64,000 nucleotides of DNA from Toxoplasma gondii ME49 (taxonomy: Eukaryota > Apicomplexa > Conoidasida > Eucoccidiorida > Sarcocystidae): the NCBI RefSeq assembly GCF_000006565.2, contig NC_031473.1:1426001-1490000 (forward strand). The letters are read 5' to 3'. Positions within the stretch are counted from its first letter, which is position 1. Every line of letters starts with the position of its first letter. The position numbers and the translations under genes were made by a program. Below the pieces are notes generated by a model. That model did not search any database and was not told the origin of the DNA. It saw nothing but the letters and a program-made list of their open reading frames with translations. Below are positions 55,053 to 64,000 of the stretch, in pieces.

Positions 55053-58000
55053 TTAGAGACCGTGGCCTCGGTGGGATGCCATGTGCGTCAGAGGTTGTTC
55101 CTTCTGAGCGTCGAACTCGGGGCTGGCTCTCAAGCATTCGAAGATCTCGTTGTGAGTCTTCTCCTTCAGAGTCTCCACAGTCATGCCCTGTTGAAAAACG
55201 AAATCAGACGAAACTTCGATCCCAACAATACTCTTGCACCTCACGCGACACCACGAAACGAAACCTCTCCTCGACAGACCTGTCTACTTTTGTCTTCGGC
55301 TCCACTTCGGTCTACATCGACTTCCAAGCATCTACCTAGGTCCGTCTGTGTAGCTGCCTCTCTCTGAACGTATCACATGCGTACCTGGAGCTACATCAAA
55401 ACCTATCCTCACTAACATGCATCTCTATCTACTCATATATATATATATATATATATGCATACATATATAGATAGATAGATATATATAAATATATGTATAT
55501 GGATGCGTTTGATTTCGGCTATGGATGCAGAGCGGAAAAGATCTTTTTTTCTGTTCTTTCGATGGAACTTGAGGCGGCTGAGGTCCGTTCGGGGAACGGC
55601 TAGTGAGCGTCGAGACCGAGTGTCTGGAGAAGCTTTCATTTGCCTCTGTAGTTTTTCGTCCGTGAAGGCAGAGGGTGAGAGGGTGCCTTTCTCGAAGGCC
55701 GCCGCCTCGACGCCGCTTACTTGAGCGTGGATGGGTTCCCCGTACTTCACATACGCCGTCCCCGCATCGACCAGCTTGCTGGTCACTGGCCACAGTTTGT
55801 GAGTGCCATGAATGCCTGAGGAAGCAAGAAAAGGAGCGAGAACGCGCAACTCTCGACCTTGTGTACGTTGTACGTTTCACCCTCTCGCGCCAGAGTTGAG
55901 GAGGCCTGTCGGGGCGCGCCTCGACGGCCAGATGGCGGAACGAAAGAGAGAAGAGAGCGAGCGACATGCAGGCGACTTTGTGTCGCTGGACAGGCTGAGA
56001 AACAGCGCTGCTCCTTCTTCAGCGAGGTGAGTGCAGAGAGCGCGTCGCTGCACACAGAAGAGGGAGAGAAGGACAAAGAGTCTTCTTGAGAAGCACAACC
56101 TGCGAGGCCGTACCGACGGGGAAGATTTCGACGTCCGGCTGCTCAACCGCAAGGCGGAAAAATCCATCTTTGAAGGGCTGCAGGCGACCGGTGACGCTCC
56201 GTGTGCCTTCCGGGAAAACCACCAACGCGCTCCCGGAGTCCAACACCTCGGCGGCTTTCTGAAGAAATGAGGAGAGCCGGAAAAAGGAGACGAATAAAGA
56301 AAAACAGCTGAAAGACGAGGAAGGCAGCAACGAAAAAGACAGCGAGGGTGAAGAGATAGAAGACACAGAGAAAGAAGAAAAAAGAGGAGAGAAAGGAGAG
56401 GAAGAGACAGAGAAAGAAGAAAAAAGGGGAGAGAAAGGAGAGGAAGAGACAGAGAAAGAAGAAAAAAGAGGAGAGAAAGGAGAGGAAGAGACAGAGAAAG
56501 AAGACAAAAGAGGACTCATGGTACGGCCGCAAGAAGAACGACACAGAGAAAGGCAGAGAGCAAGTCCACACACAGGAAAGAACTGAGGAAGACAAGACAA
56601 TGCCCATTAGGAAGAAGACTGAGGGGAAAAGAAAAACAGGCACCGCCGCTGGTAAAGTAAGTCGTGGACAGCATCGGGCAGAGGACGACTCGGGGACGGA
56701 GACACAGGAGAGGGGAACTGCTGTCTCTCAGAGAAGGAACCGAAGAGACACAACAGAAGACGACGCAAAGGTCCAGAACCCAATGACTCATGCAGAGAGA
56801 GTGCAACGTCAAGAGAGCACTTCTGAAAAAAGTAAAAACGCGGGAGGAACGCAAAGCAGAGCGAAGTCCACCTTAACCTCCAGTCCCCCCCCCTCCCCCC
56901 ATCCTCTTCGTTTACTCTGTCTCTCCTTTTGTCTCGTCTTTCCCCACCCTCTTCTCCTTCCCCCTGAGGTGTCATTCCAGGCAGGACGAAAAGCGACCAG
57001 AGAAAGCAAAGCAAGAGCCGGGCGAATGCGCAGCCGCTGAACAAAACCTTGGCCGAGATACTGCCGCATGTTCACTTTTTACCTGCATGCAGTCCTTGAC
57101 GGCGCCGGGAGCAGTTCCCCACCCGCCTCGTTCCTTGGTGAATCTGACGCTGACGTATTCAGCGAGCCAGAGACACCAGCCTGCGATTGGAACTCGGCAG
57201 AGAGACTGCTTGATGACAAAGACTGTTGGCCATGGAAAGATGACAGAAGTCACCACCCAGGGATCTGCACACAGTCAATGCGCAGTGAAGAGACAAAAAG
57301 ACGTTCAGAGTTGCTCATGCTGTGAACCAAAGTCGCTGGACAAGTCGTTTCCGAACAAGAGAGAAGCGAGGAGAGACGTACGTCGCGAACCACAGGGGGA
57401 ACGGACAGACATTTCCAGAAAGGAGACAAGAAAGACGAGACAAATGCCCTTTCATCTGACGTCTCGGCGCAGGTGCATCGTTTCTGGTCTCTGGGAACAC
57501 AACGGAAGGTGTGACGGAAGACAAAAAAAACCTGCGGAGAGGCGAAAGAAGAGAGTTTTGCAGAAGAGAAAGCGACGACTCTGGTGCTCATGTAACCAGC
57601 CTCTGGCCTGCTCGACTTCGCGGTGTCTGCGGCAATTTGGTCATGTCGGCTGTTCAGGCAGGGACAGAAGAAGAGAGCAGCGGAGAAGAAGACGAAGAAC
57701 TCAGACTCAGAGGCTGAGGAATGTGAAGAAAAAGAAGAAAGACGAGACAAAAGAAGAGCTCTGTCGGGAGCAACCCAATGAAAACAAAAGCAGGAACAAG
57801 AAGTCAAATGAGAAGTGGAAGATGCGCCTTACCGCAACCGCTCGCGTGGTTGCACATGATGATGGTTCGACGGGGGTGGTAATTCCTGGGCGGGCGGTTG
57901 AGGAATTTGACTCTCCAGAAAGGCAGACAGAACATGGCTGTGAAAAGCAGACACCACAGATTCCGGCAACAAACACGGAACGCAGATGATGCGACCTCCG

Positions 58001-58701
58001 ACCGGCGTCCACCCAAGAAAAACTTGCTTGAATTCGAAGAAGAACGTCCAGTCGATAAAGTCTTGGATGCCGAAACCTTGTGGAAAGACCAGGACGACAG
58101 CGGCAAATGGCAGACAGGCACTGGAAGGTTGACTGGGGAACTCAAGTCAGACACAGGGAAGAAAAGCAGTTCACAACTCGCGCAGACTGCAGCTGTTCCG
58201 CGCTGTATTCTTGTAAGATCAGTTGTCACACAAAATTCGGAGCGGCACTGCGGCGGCGCGACGGCGACGCCTTGGCGCAAATGTTCCTTAGACGCGACCG
58301 ATTGCTCTTCTCGTCTTTGGTGGTGATTCCCCGGCGCAACTGTCTCGGTCTGCGTCTTCACAGGGGAAGGCTCTTGCCACAAGCGAGGATCGAGCAACAG
58401 CGACCGCGTTCATACAGACGCGTCCGGAGGAAGACCAAGAAAAGTCTTCGGCCGAGAACAAAGAGAATGCAGAGACAGAGAAGGAAAAAAGCTGAACCTT
58501 GAACAGAGGAGACTCACCCATTTCCATGTACGCCTGGAATGTGAAGCTCAAAACGCGGCGGCGGAGGCCTTTGATCGTCAACATCAAGGGCAGGAGAACG
58601 ACGAGCTCGGCCAATTCAGTGAGGAAGGCCAGCAGAAAGAAAACGGAGACGACCAGGTAGAAGTAAATGGTCATCAAGACTCGCAGCGGCGTGGACGCCA
58701 T
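55053..58701 (-). CDS. 1-acyl-sn-glycerol-3-phosphate acyltransferase (PlsC/LPAAT family)
   Basis: LPAATs transfer an acyl chain to lysophosphatidic acid to make phosphatidic acid, the second step of glycerolipid synthesis. Six phase-consistent exons (58518-58701, 57833-57937, 57083-57264, 56114-56258, 55721-55815, 55053-55187) encode 281 residues, a normal length. N-terminal membrane spans run from [17 protein letters not shown] through LVVLLPLML. Block I is CNHASGCDPW (H92 and D97 of HX4D), with the Asp codon assembled across an intron (G/AT). Block II-like [17 protein letters not shown] follows, then block [23 protein letters not shown] (172-191) and block [17 protein letters not shown]. 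The start is ATG 58701; the upstream codons lack an ATG. There is no obvious bipartite apicoplast leader, so ER location is more likely than plastid, by inference. It diverges from beta-adaptin. Confidence 0.9.
55434..55500. repeat. (TA)n / TAGATA microsatellite
   Basis: TA run, then ATAGATAGATAGATAT, in acyltransferase intron 5. Confidence 0.9.
56361..56513. repeat. 42-bp minisatellite, about 3.7 copies
   Basis: Units of ACAGAGAAAGAAGAAAAAAG followed by AGGAGAGAAAGGAGAGGAAG AG, in acyltransferase intron 4. It is purine-rich on + and so pyrimidine-rich in the transcript. Confidence 0.9.
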
Positions 58702-60134
58702 CTTGCCACCGTGAGAGGACACCGGGGCAAAGCGGAGGCTAGTCAAACTTGTCAGAAGCCTCTTTTCGGCTTCCCAGAGAACCGGCAGCTCTCGGTGAAC
58801 TGAGGCGAGAGGACAGTCTGTCCAAGAATGCAGGAATTTGCGTCAGGGGCGGCAAAATCCGACGGAAAAAACCAAGAGACCCGCGAAGCGAGTGGTGGCG
58901 CAGCGACCGTCAAAGGGAGCGGTGACTAAACCAGACGGAGCGTCGAAGCAGCAAAGGACGAACGGTGCGGAAGGTTTTCTTGCCAAACTCTGCGTCACGA
59001 GCTGGCAGGAATTGCCAACCCTCAAACTGGCGAGACGGGAAGAACCTCTGCGAGACGACGGGTGACCTCGTCGATTCCGCCTCAGAAAACGCGAAACCGA
59101 TAGTGGTGAGGACGGAGTGTAAGAAGACCGCTTCCAGACAAACGACTCAAAGGCGAAAAAGATTTCCAAGAGGCAACTGGACAGACGGGGGGAAGCGACT
59201 TAAAAACCTAAAAAAACTCGCCGGCAAAAACCGATCCGCTGCCTGCGATGGATATAATAGGCGGTTTATCCGAACGCCGTCGCTGCCAGAGGAGATTTGA
59301 GAGGTCTGCAGAACAGCTAGAGGACTTTGCGAAGGGGCGCGTATGTGTACTTGAGGAAAAAGGCAGGTGTGTGTCACGGTTTTACCGCAAAAGGGGAGAA
59401 TTTTCCATTCGAGGCGCCGGATACAATCGCTTGGCATCGTCGGCTTTGCCGGTGCAACCTGCGCGCGAGCGGCGCAGCGCAGTTTCAGAGCTTGCTCGGA
59501 CATGTTTCCTCTCGCTGGCGCAGCTGCTTCGTCCTGAGTGCATGCAGCGGTCTTGGAAACATTCCAAGATCGGCGCTGTCTTCACTTTGGTTTTTCCCAG
59601 GACCGTGGCTTACCAGAACTGCGTTTCGCAGCTCCACGCCTCGAAGTACACAAGGTCTCAGGTCGCAAAACTCTCGCCGGCCCAGCGGACTGTCCTCGCT
59701 TGTCTCACCCGCCGCGGTCTCTTCTTGTGGAGGCTTCTGCCGGCGAGTTTTCTTGAAAAAGCCAAGCGACTGCGGACTCTGCAAGACTCCGCGCAAGTCC
59801 CGGCGCCCATCTACCTTTCTGGACGGCTGGCTGCACACCGCAAGACTCCGTGACGGAGCGACGTCGGGCGTTTCGCGGTCTGCGCTTGTCGGCAAAACCT
59901 TCACGATCCACGTCTGGGGACAGTGGCGAAACGGTTGTTTTTCCGTCTGTCTGAGGCTTGTACTCCCCACTCGCGACCTTTTGTCGGAAACTCGCTTGCG
60001 ACTTTCGCAGCTGGAAGCTGTGTGTGTGAACCATTCCGTCGCGTTTTCTGCGCAGGCCCCTCGAACCTGGGGACCCCGGCAGACTCCGCCGAAAAACCAT
60101 CGCACGGCCGTCCTTGCCCTCCTCGCCCGGCAGA
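58702..60134. other. Divergent promoter region, acyltransferase (-) and beta-adaptin (+)
   Basis: Presumed promoters and 5' UTRs. A 409-codon + frame starting at 59327 runs out of frame through the first beta-adaptin exon and is treated as spurious. Confidence 0.6.
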
Positions 60135-63100
60135 ATGACCGACGGCAACTACTTTCAGCCGGCGAAGCGCGGCGAACTGCACGAGTTGAAGGAGGAGCTG
60201 CACTCGTCGAACAAGGAAAAGAAGAAGGAAGCGGTAAAAAAGGTGATTGCTGCCATGACCGTCGGCAAAGATGTCTCTTCGCTTTTTCCAGACGTTGTCA
60301 ACTGCATGCAAACCACCAACATGGAGCTGAAGAAGCTCGTGTATCTGTACGTGATCAACTACGCGAAGGCACAGCCGGAGCTCGCCATTCTTGCCATCAA
60401 TACCTTTCGCAAAGACTCCCTGGACCCCAATCCACTCATCAGGTACGGCCTTCTTTCTACTCTTGGAGTGCGAGTTCTCGACGGAACGCTAAAACGCTAT
60501 CCTGTTCCTCCATCGCAGCGTTCAGAGTACACTACTTTGCAGGCGCTGCTTTTTGAATTGGGTCGAAACGCATGGCACTGTGAGCACACAGACAGACAGG
60601 GACAGGACCGTTGGACGCTGAATTTTTGGTCTGAGTGGCTCCGTCACTCCAACTGCACTTGCCCGTGAAGCGTTCTTGTTTTTTGTCTTTTTCGCTGCCA
60701 AGCCTTTCGTCCTTTGCTGGCTGTGTGCGTGCGTGCGTGTATGTCGCCTCTGTCACCCACCAAATCGGATGCTTGCATCTCGCTCGATACGTCCGCTTCC
60801 CTTTGACTCTGTGCGTGGAATGCAGAGCACTGGCTGTGAGGACAATGGGCTGCATTCGCCTGGAGGAAATCACTGAGTATCTGGTCGAGCCGCTTCGGAG
60901 GAGCTGCAAAGATCCAGACCCCTACGTCCGGAAAACTGCAGCCATCTGTGTGGCGAAACTCTTCAGTGAGTGGAGCATGTCTCTCACGAAACGCATGGCT
61001 TTCGCGCGCAGTATCCTGCGGAATTTCGCCGTCCATTTTTTACGATCAAAGCATGCGTTTTCAGACCTAAATAAAAAGCTTCTCGTGTGCGGATGTGGCG
61101 ACGGGGGTGGATGATGCGTTAAGTTTCGCGACTGGAAACGGACTGTTCCTAAAGACGTTTGATAAGCTTTCTTTCATCTGCGGACATGGAAAGTCTTGGA
61201 CTCTGCTCGGAGAGCCGCGAGCGCCGTGAGCGTCCGTTCAGAAACCTTCTTGGAACGCCTTGGACAGTGCAATCATTTGCTTCTTCAAACGACTCTGCCG
61301 CAGGGCGAGTAGAAGAAAAACTCCAGTCGAGTCCAAAACCTGTCAAGTATCTTTCGCTTCCCAGAGAGGTTTCCAAGCCGGAGAGGCAGTGCGTGCCTGG
61401 CGCGCTTCTGGCCGAAGGACCTTTGGAGAAGGAAGGTTCAGAGGGAATTCCTCTTTCCTCACTGTTCGGCGACTGCCTTCTCGCCTCTTCGCGAACGCCG
61501 GCAAGGTCGCCTGCTGTGCGTTCGAAGATCTCTGCCGCGTGATGCGGATCCGTCATCCTTCTTGGTCGAGACACTCTGTAGACTGGTGCTCGCCTCGGAA
61601 TATGCTGTCCGTCGACTCCTCGATCCACTTCTTTCCATTTTCTGACTTTCCACCTGCGCTGCGGGGGCTTGCTTGCAGGCATCCGACCTGACATGGTCGG
61701 AGAGGAAGGTTTCATCGAGGAGTTGACGACGATGCTCAGTGACTCGAATCCTGTGGTCGTCGCGAACGCCGTGGCGGCGTTGTCTGAGATTTCAGAGAAT
61801 TCGGGGAGGAACTACATGAAGAACATTCTCAGTGAGTCTGGATGCGTTTTGAGAAGCCGCCGAGCGCTCCCTCTGCAGGTTGCCGTTTGCACGCTGTGGA
61901 AAAAAACGCGGACTTAAGGCGACGGATCTTTCTGCGTGACGACAGAAACGCTCAGGTCGTCGTCGACGGCGTTTCGTCGGGGGGGGATCCTCCTTTGTTG
62001 TGCATTTATGGCGTGGAGAGGCGACGGCCGGAACACTTGCAGCTCCAAAAAACAGATCCGCTTTTTTCGCTCGAAAACGGAACGCCCTGGACTGCTGGAT
62101 CGGCGTCGCCAATGTCGTCCTCCTCCATGTTTGCAGATGCGAAGGAGTCCAACGTCAACAAGCTGCTGGCGGCTCTCAACGAATGCACAGAGTAGGCTTC
62201 TTCGTCCGAGAAAGTTCTCGTTTGAAAGTCTGCCGTCTGGCTTCACGGCGGTGTGTGCGGTCGTCTGGGGAAGGTCTTTCTCGAGTCGTTTTTCTCCTGT
62301 TCAGGTTGGGGTCCTCGCGCAACGGAAGCGCGTTTTTCGCATTGGCCAGGTCCCGACGTGGAAAAAGATGAAGTTTTGGGGAGAAGATTTCCAGCTGAGA
62401 ATTAAATTCGTGGAAGATGTTTAGCGGAGTCGTCTGTAGGAGTCTTGTCTGTGTCTCTCTCAGGTGGGGGCAAGTCTTCATTCTTGATGCACTTGCTCAG
62501 TTTGAGCCTGAAACGCCGAGAGCTGCGGAGTCCGTTCTCGACCGCGTCACAGCTCGACTCTCTCACGCCAACTCTGCAGGTCGGACGAGACTCTGACCGT
62601 TCTGCCACCGCTCTTCTTTCCTCTCTCGTCTTCGTCATCGAGTCCCCTTCCCCATCAAGTCACGGTCTCATACGTACACTCTATATATATATATATACAA
62701 TGAAATGCATGTGAATGCATCAATACATAGGTGTGCGTACACTTGCGCATTTCCAGGGTACAGAAGTTCCTATATTTTCATTTTGTGTTTGATAATCGGA
62801 TCTGTTCGAGTCGACCGTTCTGCGGATGGGTGTAAATCGAGCACGGCGGCGTCTCTCTTGTGTTTCGTTTCATCCAGGAGTTGTCGCGTTTCTTGGACGA
62901 ACAGTTTGGGCGCTGTGCATGGACAAAAGTTCTGAACTGAGGGCAATCGCTTTTCCTTGTGCGGCGTTTTTTCTCCCCCTCCCTCTGTCTGCAGTTGTCC
63001 TCTCGGCCATCAAGGTGGTTATGAAGCTCCTGGACAAGTGAGTGCAGCGCAGGATCCTGGCCCGACTTCTTTTTCTGGATTTCTCTGTTTTTGTTTCTTC

Positions 63101-64000
63101 ATGTTCCGTAACACAACTCACGGAGCGACTCCGGGGAGGGTACGCGACGTTCGGTGCGTTCCCTTGCTTTCCTTTTTTCCTTCGCCGTTGTGTCCGTTTC
63201 TCTTCGTTCCACTCTGGTGCGTTCGACAGCGGCTGCATGTAATCGCAACCGCGGACGAAGACGCCGTGTATCTTCTCGCTGTCTCTCCCGTTTGACTGCG
63301 TCCAGAGTGACGAATCCGGACGTTGTGCGCGCCGTCCATCGAAAGTTATGTCCGCCTCTCGTCACGCTTCTCTCGGCCGAGCCTGAGATTCAGTACGTTG
63401 CTCTGCGGAACATCGAGTTGATTGTGCAGAAGCGGCCGAGCATTCTCGCGAGTGAAGTCAAGGTGAGAAGGAAAGCGCGAAAAACTCGAGAAAACACACG
63501 AAGGACGGTGACCGCCCGCTGCGAGGCTCGAGACAGGCGCACAAAGAAGAGGCGAGGCGAGTTGCCGGAGTCTTGATGCATGCAGAGAAGCGGAGCTCCT
63601 ACGTTTGTCATGCGAGAACTGTAGTTTTCCGCGGAAACGCTGTGATCTTTGTTCAGTGGAAACGGATTGTGCCGGTGTTTGTCCCGGTAATAAGAGAGGA
63701 AGGAACGCAGGGGCAGGTGGAGAGAGAGGGAAGGAAACCGTTTTGTCCTTCGTTACTGGAGTACGGTGCACAGACGCGTGAGTCAAGACATCTCATCTGG
63801 CGTTCCTGATGCGTTTTTCTCGCGGGGAGGTCCTCATCACTCAGCTGGGCTTGGTTGATGTGACTCTTCGAGTACGCGGTGAGCTGTAGAGATGCAAGAA
63901 ACGTTGGAAGGGGGACTCTTTTTTTCTCCTCAGATGTTCTTCTGCAAGTACAACGATCCGGTCTACGTAAAAATCGAGAAGCTCGACATTCTTGTGCGCC
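60135..64000 (+). CDS. Beta-adaptin (AP-1/AP-2 beta subunit), 5' part, runs off the window
   Basis: Beta-adaptins are the large beta subunits of clathrin adaptor complexes, which bind dileucine cargo and recruit clathrin. Exons are 60135-60442, 60826-60965, 61679-61831, 62137-62191, 62464-62579, 62995-63037, 63306-63462 and 63934 to beyond 64000. All phases agree and yield about 346 N-terminal residues of the alpha-solenoid trunk. The match to animal beta1/beta2 is very close: [117 protein letters not shown] and [17 protein letters not shown]. One short divergent stretch ([20 protein letters not shown]) replaces a loop. Whether it serves AP-1, AP-2 or both cannot be told here. The hinge and ear lie past the right edge. 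Confidence 0.95.
62680..62698. repeat. Short (TA)n microsatellite
   Basis: TA run in beta-adaptin intron 5. Confidence 0.85.

Noticed and set aside
59327..60556. 409-codon + frame overlapping the beta-adaptin start
   Set aside because: It crosses the first beta-adaptin exon in a different frame, has no domain and is rich in Ser/Arg. The real frame is fixed by near-identity to beta-adaptins.
1..64000. CRISPR arrays, insertion sequences, viral genes, tRNA/rRNA genes
   Set aside because: Repeats are microsatellites or minisatellites without unique spacers. I saw no transposase, integrase or reverse-transcriptase motifs and no tRNA B-box/T-loop signature on reading both strands. No search program was run.

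Overview
This is a 64 kb eukaryotic nuclear window. Genes are split by many introns of roughly 0.3-1 kb with GT/AG borders and long pyrimidine tracts. Introns and spacers are packed with (TA)n microsatellites and TGCATG motifs. An ApiAT-type transporter, a family confined to apicomplexans, points to a coccidian apicomplexan of the Toxoplasma/Hammondia/Neospora group. I cannot separate the genera from this sequence alone.

I rebuilt exon chains by hand from homology plus splice-phase agreement. Left to right, with strand: the 3' part of a SEC1/Munc18 vesicle-fusion regulator (+, 1-10206); a weakly supported unrecognised gene (+, about 11.2-11.7 kb); a fatty acid 2-hydroxylase with a cytochrome b5 domain (-, 13013-15267); a small single-span membrane protein (+, 16654-17717); an LC8-type dynein light chain (-, 19371-21001); a MORN-repeat protein resembling radial spoke head 1 (+, 23188-26687); a second tiny membrane protein (-, about 29.0-29.8 kb); an intronless ApiAT transporter (+, 31473-33173); an ABHD11-like alpha/beta hydrolase (-, 35808-37601); a JmjC ribosomal oxygenase of the MINA53/NO66 family in 12 exons (+, 39239-46365); a MAK11/PAK1IP1 WD40 ribosome-assembly protein (+, 48817-54047); a PlsC-type lysophosphatidic acid acyltransferase (-, 55053-58701); and the 5' part of a beta-adaptin (+, 60135 to the right edge).

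Most genes are conserved housekeeping genes. Some neighbours share a theme: SEC1 and beta-adaptin in membrane traffic, the 2-hydroxylase and acyltransferase in lipid synthesis, the adjacent JmjC oxygenase and MAK11 genes in ribosome biogenesis, and the head-to-head LC8 light chain and radial-spoke-like gene in axonemes. They are independent transcription units; nothing looks like an operon, virus, transposon or CRISPR array, and I found no tRNA or rRNA gene.

I see no clear new biological system. The points most worth a second look are the unrecognised frame at 11.2-11.9 kb, the 106/94-bp minisatellite that begins beside the hydroxylase stop codon, the two small membrane proteins, the micro-exon dynein light chain beside the radial-spoke gene, and catalytic residues assembled across exon junctions.
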